From NCBI RefSeq assembly GCF_014639155.1, contig NZ_BMFT01000001.1:558001-622000 (forward strand): a DNA stretch of 64,000 bases, written 5' to 3'. Shown here piece by piece: positions 42,055 to 51,725 of the stretch (position 1 is the first letter of the stretch; every line of letters begins with the position of its first letter). The notes under the pieces were generated by a model. The model had not been told where the DNA came from, did no database searches, and was given only the letters and a program-made list of their open reading frames with translations. Made by a program: the position numbers and the translations under genes. The stretch comes from Paenibacillus segetis (GTDB taxonomy: Bacteria; Bacillota; Bacilli; Paenibacillales; Paenibacillaceae).

Positions 42055-44235
42055 ATGAAATCGTTGTCGGTATTTTTTAATGATTTGAAGGCTTCATTTA
42101 AGAAGCCTAAGGTGTTTATTCCTATCATCGTAGTTTTGTTTATTCCCGTGTTATATAGTGGGATGTTTCTAACGGCGTTTTGGGATCCTTATGGCAAAAT
42201 GAATGAACTTCCTGTAGCGATAGTCAATCAGGATACAGGTGCCAACTATGAAGGTAAGTCACTTGAGGTTGGTAAAGATTTAGTTGAAGAATTAAAGAAA
42301 AGTGATGATTTCTCCTGGAGATTCGTTACCCGTGAAGAAGCGGACAAGGGTATGGAGAATGATGAATATTATATGACCATAGTTATCCCGGAAGATTTCT
42401 CTTCCAAAGCGACAACTTTGATGAATGAAACTCCGGAACCAGCTCAACTTATTTTTGAGCCAAATGAGGGCTATAATTTCTTAGCTGCCCAAATCGGTGG
42501 TACAGCGGTTAAAGAGATCAAAAGTAAAGTTTCTGCTAAAGTAACAGAAGCCTATACTGAAACTCTGTTCGACCAAGTACAAGAGATCTCCGGCGGATTA
42601 GGTGATGCTGGAGATGGGGCAAACACCCTGAAAGAAGGGGCTGTGAAACTCGATGATGGTGCGCTTAAGCTGAAAGAGAACTTGGCTAAACTAGTTGATG
42701 GAACAACCCAGTTGCAATCGGGTATTTCTCCTTTAAAAGATGGTGTTGGTTCACTTAGCCAAGGTGCTCAGGAACTACAAAATGGTTCTTCTACTCTAGC
42801 GAGTGGGTTGGATCAACTAACAGCGGCAGGTGCTCAACTTGAGGAAGGCGCTGTGAAAGCTAATGCTGGTGGTAAGCAATTACAAGCAGGATTACAATCT
42901 TCTTTAGAAGGTGCTAATACTTTAAGTGCGGGATTGAAATCTTCGGAAGAAGGTAGCGCCAAATTAGTCGCGGGTCTACAGTCTTCTGTTGACGGAACAG
43001 GCAAAGTTAGTGAAGGTGCCAAAGCCGTAGCTCAAGGCTTGGAGCAATTAGCGAAAGCAAGTCCTGAACTTGCAGAAAACCCTGCCGTACAGAAATTGTT
43101 GGCAGCAAGCCAAGCGGTAGCTACGGGTAGTGAACAGGTGTTGCAAGGTCAACAGCAACTACTGCAAGGAAGCAAAGAATTAAATGGAGCACAGAAACAA
43201 TTGCTGCAAGGTAGTCAAAAGCTTGCTCAAGGACAAGAGCAGTTAGTGCAAGGTGCAACGCAAGTGACTGCCGGACAAGAACAGCTCGCAGCTGGTTTGA
43301 AGCAGTTTAACGGCAAATTGTCTGAAGCTGCAACCGGAGGTAAGAAACTTGCCGAAGGTTCTGGTAAGCTCAATAGTGGTGCACAGCAAATTCAAAGTGG
43401 TATGGACCAATTGTCTGGTGGTGTAGGTACGATCGCTAGTGGTTCTAAACAATTAGATAGCGGTGCTGGCGAATTGAAAGACGGTATGGAGAAGCTTACT
43501 GAAGGTTCCGGAGAATTGGCAACCAAGCTGAACGAAGCTGCTGATCAAACTTCAAGTGTGAAGAAAACAGATGCACTTGTAAACATGTACGCGCAGCCGA
43601 TTGAAATTCAGGAGCATAAAGTCGATCCAGTACCTAACTATGGTACAGGATTCTCTCCTTACTTCTTATCTTTGGGACTGTTTGTAGGAGCACTGATCTC
43701 CACACTCGTTGTTCCAATTCGAGGATCTTCCACCCAGGAAGCAACGGGATGGAATCGTTTTGTTAGCAGAATGCTGGCATTTTCTTCAATGAGTTTGATT
43801 CAAGCTCTTCTAGCAGCTTTCGTAACATTGTATGGATTAGGGCTTGAAGTACAAAGTGTTCCTCTGTTCTATCTATTCACTTTCGTCACAAGTTTGTGTT
43901 ACATGTTCATCATTCAAGCGCTTGTAACTTGGCTTGATAATCCAGGTCGTTTCATTGCGATCTTGATGCTGATCTTCCAATTGACAACCAGCGCAGGTAC
44001 GTTCCCAATCGAACTGATTCCTAACTGGATGAAAGTGTTTAACCCATGGTTACCAATGACATATAGTGTCAGCGGGTATAAATCAGTTATCTCTAGTGGT
44101 CAATTCGGTATTACTTGGAGTCACATGGGTATTCTTATGATATTCGGACTCGTCTTCCTAGCGTTAACATTGGTATACTTCTTGCGTCATGATCGCAATG
44201 AAGAAGTTGGCAATGAAGCGGTATTGAGTGCATAA
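42055..44235 (+). CDS. yhgE: YhgE/Pip family membrane protein
   Basis: A 726-residue protein. One N-terminal helix (about residues 20-40) leads to an extracellular region of about 480 residues, mostly a long coiled-coil-like series of degenerate repeats of the pattern L-x-x-G-x-x-x-L (for example LKEGAVKLDDGALKLKENL, LSQGAQELQNGSSTL). Five to six C-terminal helices of ABC-2 type end the protein. The family includes the Lactococcus phage infection protein Pip; B. subtilis YhgE is a close relative and ESX/Yuk-linked proteins share the plan. AAGGAGAG precedes ATG 42055. Confidence 0.88.
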   Translation: MKSLSVFFNDLKASFKKPKVFIPIIVVLFIPVLYSGMFLTAFWDPYGKMNELPVAIVNQDTGANYEGKSLEVGKDLVEELKKSDDFSWRFVTREEADKGMENDEYYMTIVIPEDFSSKATTLMNETPEPAQLIFEPNEGYNFLAAQIGGTAVKEIKSKVSAKVTEAYTETLFDQVQEISGGLGDAGDGANTLKEGAVKLDDGALKLKENLAKLVDGTTQLQSGISPLKDGVGSLSQGAQELQNGSSTLASGLDQLTAAGAQLEEGAVKANAGGKQLQAGLQSSLEGANTLSAGLKSSEEGSAKLVAGLQSSVDGTGKVSEGAKAVAQGLEQLAKASPELAENPAVQKLLAASQAVATGSEQVLQGQQQLLQGSKELNGAQKQLLQGSQKLAQGQEQLVQGATQVTAGQEQLAAGLKQFNGKLSEAATGGKKLAEGSGKLNSGAQQIQSGMDQLSGGVGTIASGSKQLDSGAGELKDGMEKLTEGSGELATKLNEAADQTSSVKKTDALVNMYAQPIEIQEHKVDPVPNYGTGFSPYFLSLGLFVGALISTLVVPIRGSSTQEATGWNRFVSRMLAFSSMSLIQALLAAFVTLYGLGLEVQSVPLFYLFTFVTSLCYMFIIQALVTWLDNPGRFIAILMLIFQLTTSAGTFPIELIPNWMKVFNPWLPMTYSVSGYKSVISSGQFGITWSHMGILMIFGLVFLALTLVYFLRHDRNEEVGNEAVLSA

Positions 44236-44272
44236 AGTGTAATAAATCTATAGAAGATTAACGGATTTCAAA

Positions 44273-44317
44273 GAAGCCTGTTCTCTGGTGTTGCAGCCAG
44301 TGAATGGGCTTTTTTGT
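44273..44317 (+). terminator. Terminator after yhgE
   Basis: AAGCC (44274-44278) with TTC pairs with GAA and GGCTT (about 44302-44311) through a bulged stem, then TTTTTT. Confidence 0.7.
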
Positions 44318-44358
44318 ATACCAAAAATTCATGACTTTTCCAAATGAATGACGATAGG

Positions 44359-44386
44359 TTGTACTTAGTGAAATTTGTCATAATAT
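44359..44386 (+). promoter_or_regulatory. Candidate promoter of the glutamate synthase gene
   Basis: TTGTAC (44359-44364), a 16-base spacer and TAATAT (44381-44386). The leader to the ATG would be about 125 bases. No regulator gene of the GltC type lies alongside. Confidence 0.45.
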
Positions 44387-44516
44387 TCATCGTAAATTTG
44401 TAGCTATTAGTGCAAAAGAAAGAGAATATAGTGCAAAAACTCTGAGGGTATTTTCCGTTAGAATTAAAAGAAAAGCATATCGGATTTATTTGAAGTTTAG
44501 AAAGGTTGTGTATTCA

Positions 44517-47500
44517 ATGAATCATACCGTTACTCCATCACGACAGGGACTTTATGATCCCGTATTTGAAAAAGACGCCTGTGGTATGGGTTTTGTCGCT
44601 CACATTAAGGGTCGGGCTTCCCATGATATCGTTAGCCAGGCACTGAGCATGTTAAGTAACATGGAGCACCGCGGCGGACAAGGTAGTGAACCTAACTCGG
44701 GTGACGGTGCAGGTATATTACTGCAAATCCCTCATCGCTTCTTCGACTATGAAACGCAAAGGCTTGGATTTACTTTACCTGAGCCAGGTCATTATGGAGT
44801 TGGCATGCTGTTCTTGCCACATGACGAGACTACACGTAAAGAGCAAGTAGCACAGCTAACTAAGATTATTGAAGCGGAAGGGCAACAACTACTAGGTTTC
44901 CGTACGGTTCCAACCCAAGACGACATGCTTGGTAAGTCAGCGAAGGAAGCGAAGCCGTTCGTTAGCCAAGTATTTATCGGTCGTGGTGAGGGGCTGAATA
45001 GTGAGCTTGATTTTGAACGTAAGCTATACGTCATTCGTCGCCAGGCGGAGCTGGCGATCAGATATGGTGGAGCTAATCAAGGGGATGCTTTTTACGTATC
45101 AAGTATTTCATGCCGAAAAGTGGTATACAAAGGGATGTTAACCACGGAACAGGTAGGAGAGTTTTACCTTGACTTACAAGATGAAAAGTTGGAGTCGGCA
45201 ATTGCCATGGTTCACTCCAGATTTAGTACGAATACGTTCCCGAGCTGGGAACGGGCACATCCCTATCGTTTCATGATTCATAACGGTGAGATTAATACGC
45301 TACGTGGAAATGTGAACTGGATGCACGCACGTCAATCGATGTTCGTAAGTGAAGCTTTTGGAGATGACTTGGATAAAATCAAACCAGTTATTAACCCAGA
45401 TGGCTCGGATACTGCGATGTTTGATAATACATTTGAGTTTTTATATCTCAGTGGGCGCTCTCTCCCACATGTGGCAATGATGATGGTACCTGAACCATGG
45501 GGCACTCATGATGATATGGATGAAGATAAGAAGGCATTTTATGAATATCACAGCTCGCTGATGGAACCGTGGGATGGACCAGCTGCGATGGGCTTCACCG
45601 ATGGAGTGCAAATTGGAGCTATTCTGGATAGAAATGGACTTCGTCCATCACGTTACTATGTGACAAAAGATGACTTGATTGTGTTGTCATCCGAAGTTGG
45701 AGTACTCGATATTCCAGCGGAAAACGTGTTATATAAGGACCGCCTGCGTCCAGGCCGGATGCTGCTTGTCGATACGAAAGAAGGCCGGATTATATCTGAC
45801 GCAGAAGTGAAGGCCTCTATCGCCAAAGAAAATCCATATCGTCAGTGGCTAGATGAGCACCTTATCACGCTAGAGGATTTACCTGAAGCACTAGAACTTC
45901 CCAAGGAAGCGCATGAGGATATCATTCGTCGTCAAATGGCATTTGGATACACGTACGAGGATTTACGTAAGGTACTGGAGCCGATGGCACTTACTGGGGC
46001 CGAAGGTCTGGGTTCCATGGGATATGATGCACCTTTAGCTGTTTTGTCTGATCGTCCGCAGCGGCTTTACAATTACTTCAAGCAGATGTTTGCGCAGGTG
46101 ACAAACCCTCCAATCGATGCGATCAGAGAGGAGCTAGTTACTTCAACAGTAACGACGATTGGTCCAGAAAGAAACCTACTTAACCCGGAACCAGAGAGCT
46201 GCCGACAAATCAGATTAGAAGCACCCATTCTATCCAATGAGGATTTCGCCAAGCTACGGCATGTTCATCGTCCAGGTTTCAAATCGATGACTTTCCCGAT
46301 TCTGTTTCCTGCGGCTGAAGGAGCTAAGGGACTGGAGCAAGCTATCGATACACTTTGCGCAGCTGCGGATCGTGCCATTGCTAAGGGACATAACATTCTA
46401 ATCTTGTCCGACCGTGAAGTGGATAAAGAGAATGCGGCGATCCCTGCTTTGTTAGCCGTATCTAGCTTGCATCATCATCTCATTCTCCAGGAAACACGGA
46501 CCAAAGTTAGTATTTTGCTCGAAACCGGTGAGCCACGGGAAGTTCATCATTTTGCGCTATTGTTAGGTTATGGAGTCAGTGCGGTGAATCCTTATCTCGC
46601 ATTTGAGACATTGGGCGATATGATCGCACAAGGGATGTTACGAGGTATTTCCCATGAAAAGGCGACGAAAAATTTCATAAAGGCCGCAACGAAGGGGGTC
46701 ATTAAGACTCTTTCCAAAATGGGTATTTCGACAATCCAGTCTTATCGGGGCGCACAAATCTTTGAGGCAGTTGGTCTCAATGAATCATTTGTGGATAAAT
46801 ACTTTACCTGGACACCAACGCGTATTGGTGGCATTGGCCTTGAAGAAGTGACGGTAGAGACATTGAATCATCATTCCCGGGCTTTTACAGATAAAGATGG
46901 AAATGATAAAGTGCTAGATTCCGGTGGGGATTATCAATGGAGAAGTGGCGGGGAGGAGCATTTATTTAATCCGCAAACCGTCCATTTACTACAACAGTCT
47001 GTTCGTACAGGTGATTATGGATTATATAAGAAATTCTCAACGCTTGTGCAAGGTGAGAATGAAAAGTTCTTGACGCTTCGTTCATTGCTTGAATTGAAAC
47101 CTGTTGGACCTAAAGTACCACTTGATGAAGTGGAGTCAGCGGCTTCGATTATGCGACGCTTTAAGACGGGCGCGATGTCTTTTGGATCGATTAGTAAAGA
47201 AGCACATGAGACGATAGCGATAGCGATGAATCGTATCGGAGGCAAGAGTAACACGGGTGAAGGTGGGGAAGATCCCGCACGATTCATACCTGATAGTAAC
47301 GGTGATTTACGCCGAAGTGCGATTAAGCAGGTAGCTTCTGGTCGATTTGGTGTTACGTCGCATTATCTAGTGAACGCAGATGAGATTCAAATCAAGATGG
47401 CACAGGGAGCGAAACCGGGTGAGGGCGGGCAACTTCCTGGCCAAAAGGTATACCCTTGGGTAGCGGAAGTGCGAGGTTCCACACCAGGCGTTGGGTTAAT

Positions 47501-49112
47501 ATCACCTCCACCTCATCATGATATTTATTCGATTGAGGATTTGGCTGAGCTGATCTTTGATCTCAAGAATGCGAATCAACACGCTCGTATTAATGTGAAG
47601 CTCGTGTCAGAAGCAGGAGTTGGTACGATCGCGGCTGGTGTAGCTAAAGGTCGTGCAGATGTGATCTTGGTAAGTGGTTACGATGGAGGAACGGGTGCCT
47701 CACCACAGAGCTCGATCCGTCACGCTGGATTACCTTGGGAACTTGGTCTGGCAGAGACACACCAGACACTTATGATAAATAATCTTCGTGATCGCGTCGT
47801 ATTGGAGACGGACGGTAAAATGCTTAGTGGTCGTGACTTGGCTGTTGCTGCGCTGCTCGGAGCAGAAGAATATGGATTCTCGACTGCACCGTTAGTTGCC
47901 GTAGGCTGCATTATGATGCGCGTGTGCCAATTGGATACTTGTCCAGTTGGTGTGGCGACGCAAAACCCGGAACTGCGGAAGAACTTTGCTGGAGATCCAC
48001 AGCATGTAGTTAATTTTATGACCTTTGTTGCTGAAGACTTAAGGGAATGGATGTCAGAGCTCGGCTTCCGCAGCTTGCAGGACATGATTGGTCGTACGGA
48101 TTGTCTCGATACCGTTAAGGCCGTCCAGCATTGGAAGAAACGCGGCGTGGATCTTACACCACTTCTACATGTGCCAGTTCAACCAGAAGGAAGTAGCCGT
48201 TATTGTACACAACAACAGAATCATGCGCTAAATGAGACGCTCGATGTGACCCAGCTGCTTGATCTGGCTAAGCCGGCTTTGGAACGTGGAGAAGTCGTTA
48301 ATGCTACATTGCCGATCTGTAATGTGAACCGAGCAACGGGTACGCTGCTAGGCAGTGAAGTGACACGTATTTACGGGGCCGCAGGACTACCTGAAGATAT
48401 GATTCAATTTTCTTTTGAGGGATCAGCGGGTCAAAGCTTTGGGGCATTTGTGCCAAAAGGAATGACGCTCACCGTAATAGGGGATGCGAATGATTATATA
48501 GGCAAAGGATTATCAGGTGGTAAGGTGATCGTACAACCTTCGCCGCTGGCTACATTTGCTGCAGAAGATAATATCATAGTTGGTAATACCTCGTTCTATG
48601 GTGCGACTAGTGGCGAAGCTTATGTCCGTGGCATTGCGGGGGAACGGTTTGCTGTACGTAACTCAGGAGCTAACATCGTCGTCGAAGGCGTTGGTGACCA
48701 TGGCTGTGAGTATATGACAGGTGGAATTGTAGCTGTTCTTGGTGGAACGGGACGTAACTTCGCAGCGGGAATGTCCGGTGGTATTGCCTACGTATTGGAT
48801 ACAGAAGGGGATCTAATTAACCGTTGCAATCTAGAAATGGTATTGCTGGAGCAAATTCAAGATACTGCTGAAGCTGATCAATTGCAGACATTGATTAGTC
48901 GCCATGTGCTCTATACCGAGAGTTCAGTGGGTCAGCAGATATTGGAGCATTGGAACGAATATCTTCCGAGGTTTGTACGGGTTATTCCAAAGGATTATAA
49001 ACGAATGCTTCAGCAAATTCGTAAGGTTGAGGAGGAAGGATTACAAGGCGAAGCTGCTCTGTTGGCTGCTTTCGAAGCGAGTACCCGTGAACTAGCCCGC
49101 ACAGGAAAATGA
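44517..49112 (+). CDS. gltB: Glutamate synthase large subunit
   Basis: A 1531-residue GOGAT large subunit. A short propeptide precedes Cys22 (KDACGMGF), the N-terminal nucleophile of the class II glutaminase domain (about 22-430). A central linker domain follows, then the FMN-binding synthase domain (about 800-1200) with [10 protein letters not shown] and the 3Fe-4S cluster motif [15 protein letters not shown] (Cys1131, Cys1137, Cys1142). The C-terminal GXGXG beta-helix is from about 1260. It makes two glutamates from glutamine and 2-oxoglutarate. The frame opens at 44490, but ATG 44517 gives the usual propeptide. No small subunit gene follows. Confidence 0.93.
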   Translation: MNHTVTPSRQGLYDPVFEKDACGMGFVAHIKGRASHDIVSQALSMLSNMEHRGGQGSEPNSGDGAGILLQIPHRFFDYETQRLGFTLPEPGHYGVGMLFLPHDETTRKEQVAQLTKIIEAEGQQLLGFRTVPTQDDMLGKSAKEAKPFVSQVFIGRGEGLNSELDFERKLYVIRRQAELAIRYGGANQGDAFYVSSISCRKVVYKGMLTTEQVGEFYLDLQDEKLESAIAMVHSRFSTNTFPSWERAHPYRFMIHNGEINTLRGNVNWMHARQSMFVSEAFGDDLDKIKPVINPDGSDTAMFDNTFEFLYLSGRSLPHVAMMMVPEPWGTHDDMDEDKKAFYEYHSSLMEPWDGPAAMGFTDGVQIGAILDRNGLRPSRYYVTKDDLIVLSSEVGVLDIPAENVLYKDRLRPGRMLLVDTKEGRIISDAEVKASIAKENPYRQWLDEHLITLEDLPEALELPKEAHEDIIRRQMAFGYTYEDLRKVLEPMALTGAEGLGSMGYDAPLAVLSDRPQRLYNYFKQMFAQVTNPPIDAIREELVTSTVTTIGPERNLLNPEPESCRQIRLEAPILSNEDFAKLRHVHRPGFKSMTFPILFPAAEGAKGLEQAIDTLCAAADRAIAKGHNILILSDREVDKENAAIPALLAVSSLHHHLILQETRTKVSILLETGEPREVHHFALLLGYGVSAVNPYLAFETLGDMIAQGMLRGISHEKATKNFIKAATKGVIKTLSKMGISTIQSYRGAQIFEAVGLNESFVDKYFTWTPTRIGGIGLEEVTVETLNHHSRAFTDKDGNDKVLDSGGDYQWRSGGEEHLFNPQTVHLLQQSVRTGDYGLYKKFSTLVQGENEKFLTLRSLLELKPVGPKVPLDEVESAASIMRRFKTGAMSFGSISKEAHETIAIAMNRIGGKSNTGEGGEDPARFIPDSNGDLRRSAIKQVASGRFGVTSHYLVNADEIQIKMAQGAKPGEGGQLPGQKVYPWVAEVRGSTPGVGLISPPPHHDIYSIEDLAELIFDLKNANQHARINVKLVSEAGVGTIAAGVAKGRADVILVSGYDGGTGASPQSSIRHAGLPWELGLAETHQTLMINNLRDRVVLETDGKMLSGRDLAVAALLGAEEYGFSTAPLVAVGCIMMRVCQLDTCPVGVATQNPELRKNFAGDPQHVVNFMTFVAEDLREWMSELGFRSLQDMIGRTDCLDTVKAVQHWKKRGVDLTPLLHVPVQPEGSSRYCTQQQNHALNETLDVTQLLDLAKPALERGEVVNATLPICNVNRATGTLLGSEVTRIYGAAGLPEDMIQFSFEGSAGQSFGAFVPKGMTLTVIGDANDYIGKGLSGGKVIVQPSPLATFAAEDNIIVGNTSFYGATSGEAYVRGIAGERFAVRNSGANIVVEGVGDHGCEYMTGGIVAVLGGTGRNFAAGMSGGIAYVLDTEGDLINRCNLEMVLLEQIQDTAEADQLQTLISRHVLYTESSVGQQILEHWNEYLPRFVRVIPKDYKRMLQQIRKVEEEGLQGEAALLAAFEASTRELARTGK

Positions 49113-49123
49113 GAAATCTTTGC

Positions 49124-49169
49124 AAGAGCTGCATTGGGGGGGAATCCCGACAAGCAGCTCTTTTTTTTG
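49124..49169 (+). terminator. Terminator of gltB
   Basis: AAGAGCTGC (49124-49132) pairs perfectly with GCAGCTCTT (49154-49162), with an inner GGG/CCC stem, followed by eight T. It shows that gltB is transcribed alone. Confidence 0.92.
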
Positions 49170-49283
49170 TTTGTAATTATATCCCATTTGATAATTTTAT
49201 ATCAGATTGATAATATATTATCACGAATGGTTTTGGGTTGAAATAGTATTAGCTTGATTATAGTTAGGGAGTTGTGAAATTTC

Positions 49284-49955
49284 GTGGATGAACAGAGAGC
49301 AATACTTGAAACGTATTTTCCAATCGCCTCGTTAATAACATCAATCGTGGGTCCGAAATGCGAAGTTGTGATCCATGATATTTTCAATCCGGAGCAGTCT
49401 GTCATTTATCTTACGAATGGCCATATCAGCGGGCGCAAAGTCGGAGACGGGGCTACGGATTTGGTCTTGAAGCTATTGAAAGGAAATTTGAATCAAGATC
49501 AGCCGTTTATTGCCAACTATATCGCAGAAGGTCCAAATGGGCAGAAATTTCGATCATCCACCTATTTTATTCGCAATCACAAGGGGGAGTTGATCGGTTT
49601 AATGTGCATTAACATCGACATTACGCAAATGAAAATTGCCGAAGAGTGGATTCAGCATTTGCTATACGGTGACTCATCTGTAACGCCTCAGGTGAAAGAG
49701 GATCCTCCCGAAGAAAAGCAGGTTACGGAATACCTGCAAGGAAATGTCGAAGATTTATTGCGGCATATGATCAAAACGGTGCTGGGCAAATTGGATGTCA
49801 CGAAAGATCGACTTACGTCGCATGAAAAGCAAGAGCTGGTGAAAGCATTGAATAATCAAGGTGTGTTCTTACTGAAGGGGGGCGTGTCTGAAGTCGCGAG
49901 GTCTTTAGGAATTTCGGAGCCTACGGTGTATCGGTATTTACAAAAGCTAAAGTGA
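49284..49955 (+). CDS. YheO/DauR-like PAS plus helix-turn-helix regulator
   Basis: A 223-residue regulator. The YheO-like PAS domain (about 1-120) includes CEVVIHDIFNPEQSVIYLTNGHISGRKVGD and YFIRNHKGELIGLMCINIDIT. The C-terminal DNA-binding domain is KQELVKALNNQGVFLLKGGVSEVARSLGISEPTVYRYLQKL. Relatives include DauR, which controls D-arginine use in Pseudomonas. The start is GTG 49284, with GGGAG about 12 bases upstream, rather far. It is 47 bases from the PatB-like gene and probably controls it and ridA. Confidence 0.85.
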   Translation: MDEQRAILETYFPIASLITSIVGPKCEVVIHDIFNPEQSVIYLTNGHISGRKVGDGATDLVLKLLKGNLNQDQPFIANYIAEGPNGQKFRSSTYFIRNHKGELIGLMCINIDITQMKIAEEWIQHLLYGDSSVTPQVKEDPPEEKQVTEYLQGNVEDLLRHMIKTVLGKLDVTKDRLTSHEKQELVKALNNQGVFLLKGGVSEVARSLGISEPTVYRYLQKLK

Positions 49956-50002
49956 GAACATGAAGCAACATGACGAAGGATGCAACTGGAGGTTTTAAAA
50001 GC

Positions 50003-51166
50003 ATGACTAACTTTGATGAGATCATTAATCGCTATGGAACCAATTCTGCCAAATGGGATGGAATGGCTCAAGGAATGGACCGTGATATGATTGCGTTATC
50101 TGTAGCCGATATGGATTTACGTGCCCCACAAGCCATTATCGAAAAAATAGATCAAATGGCCCTGCATGGAATCTACGGATATACGGAGTTATTTCCGAAG
50201 TATTATGAAGCGACCCGTCACTGGCTCAAAAAAGCTTATGATTGGGAAATTCCAACCGATTGGATCGTGTTCTGTCCACGTATTGTTCAAGCTGTGTCTT
50301 TAATCATTCAGCAATTTACGGCTGTGGGCGACCGAATTCTGATGCATACCCCGGCTTATCAACCCATTGCGAATAGCATCACGGTTAATAACCGCGAACT
50401 GGTGGAGAGCCAGCTGCGACTGGAGAACGGCCGTTATGAGATTGACTTCGTCGATATGGAAGAGCAGATGAAGAAAGGCGTTAAGATGGTTATTCTCGTA
50501 TCGCCTCATAATCCGGTTGGACGCGTATGGAGTATCGAGGAATTGACACGTATTGTTAAGCTTTGTGAGCAATATGATGCATGGATTGTTTCCGATGATA
50601 TCCATGCCGATTTCGTATACGGGAACAATCAACACACAATCATTGCTACAATATCAGAGCAGGCAGCGGCAAGGTCTTTTGTCTGTACTTCTCCTGCAAA
50701 GACATTCAATTTGGCGAGTCTTGAAATTGCGAATATTGTTATTCCGAACCCTGTCCTACGTGAACAATTTCGACGTACACTGCTGCAATCAGGTATACAT
50801 AACCCAACCTTCTTTGCAGTTCCAGCCACAGAGATAGCGTATACAGCATGTGATCAATGGTTAATGGAGCTACGAACTTACATTGTGGATAATATTGAAT
50901 TTACGAAGGCATTCCTAGCGCAGCACATGCCAGAATTGAATGTGATTGAGCCAGAAGGCACTTATTTGTTATGGATGGACTGCAGGGCGGTTAGTCCTCA
51001 TGATGAAGCTCTGCGACAATGGCTGATCGACGATGCGAAGGTGAATGTGAGTTTCGGCGCTTCCTTTGGGGCGGTAGGTGAAGGATTTATCCGGTTAAAT
51101 GTAGCGACACCTAGAGCACTACTTCAAGAAGCATTGCACCGTATGAGTATGACTTATCCTCTTTGA
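50003..51166 (+). CDS. patB: PatB/MalY-type PLP C-S lyase or aminotransferase
   Basis: A 387-residue fold type I PLP enzyme of the MalY/PatB group. SPAKTFNLASLEIAN carries the PLP-binding Lys233, and SVADMDLRAPQAIIEKIDQM, YGYTE and VILVSPHNPVGRVWS are typical of the family. These enzymes split cystathionine or cysteine conjugates to pyruvate, ammonia and a thiol. The frame opens at 49970, but GGAGG lies ten bases before ATG 50003. It is followed after 40 bases by ridA, which removes the reactive enamine made by such lyases. Confidence 0.87.
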   Translation: MTNFDEIINRYGTNSAKWDGMAQGMDRDMIALSVADMDLRAPQAIIEKIDQMALHGIYGYTELFPKYYEATRHWLKKAYDWEIPTDWIVFCPRIVQAVSLIIQQFTAVGDRILMHTPAYQPIANSITVNNRELVESQLRLENGRYEIDFVDMEEQMKKGVKMVILVSPHNPVGRVWSIEELTRIVKLCEQYDAWIVSDDIHADFVYGNNQHTIIATISEQAAARSFVCTSPAKTFNLASLEIANIVIPNPVLREQFRRTLLQSGIHNPTFFAVPATEIAYTACDQWLMELRTYIVDNIEFTKAFLAQHMPELNVIEPEGTYLLWMDCRAVSPHDEALRQWLIDDAKVNVSFGASFGAVGEGFIRLNVATPRALLQEALHRMSMTYPL

Positions 51167-51206
51167 AAAATTACAGAATACATAACCCTTAAAGGAGATG
51201 TTAAGA

Positions 51207-51596
51207 ATGACTAATAATTCATTTCAAGTGATTTCTACAACCGAGGCACCGGGTGCAATTGGACCCTATTCCCAAGCGATTCGTATCGGTGGCCTCTTGT
51301 TCACATCCGGTCAATTAGGCATTGATGCGGCAACAGGGACAATGCCTGCAACCGTTGAAGAACAGGCGGAATGCTCCCTACGTAATGTAAAGTCGATTTT
51401 GGAAGCTGCCGGAACCGATATGAGTCATATCATCAAGACAACTGTATTCTTGCAAGATATGAATGATTTTCAAAAGGTAAATGATATCTATGCGAAATTC
51501 TTTACACAGCCATACCCTGCTCGAAGTGCAGTTCAAGTAGCACGTTTGCCGAAGGATGGTCTTGTAGAGATCGAGGTCATAGCAACGATCGAATAG
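51207..51596 (+). CDS. ridA: RidA family enamine/imine deaminase
   Basis: A 129-residue YjgF/YER057c/UK114 protein. It has APGAIGPYSQAIRIGGLLFTSGQLGID near the N-terminus and YPARSAVQVARLPKDGLVEIEVIA with the catalytic Arg. RidA hydrolyses 2-aminoacrylate and related imines before they damage PLP enzymes. GGAG (51194-51197) lies nine bases before ATG 51207; an in-frame ATG at 51198 overlaps the site. It is the third gene of the regulator-lyase-ridA unit. Confidence 0.92.
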   Translation: MTNNSFQVISTTEAPGAIGPYSQAIRIGGLLFTSGQLGIDAATGTMPATVEEQAECSLRNVKSILEAAGTDMSHIIKTTVFLQDMNDFQKVNDIYAKFFTQPYPARSAVQVARLPKDGLVEIEVIATIE

Positions 51597-51603
51597 ACGA
51601 TTC

Positions 51604-51631
51604 TTGTTAATGTTTGTTGACAAAGTATATA
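51604..51631 (+). promoter_or_regulatory. Candidate promoter of the second YesMN operon
   Basis: TTGTTA (51604-51609), a 16-base spacer and TATATA (51626-51631). No terminator is evident between ridA and this point, so read-through from ridA is also possible. Confidence 0.4.
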
Positions 51632-51725
51632 TCCCTCTTTTGCGATCAGCTGTCCTGGAAGCTGTGAGCAGAAGGGGGATTCTATGTATCAGCCGCTAAA
51701 AACCCGATGTGCTAGGAGGAAAATG

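Noticed and set aside
42600..43550. Tandem DNA duplication in yhgE
   Set aside because: The protein repeats are degenerate and the DNA units differ, so it is an old family feature and not a recent duplication.
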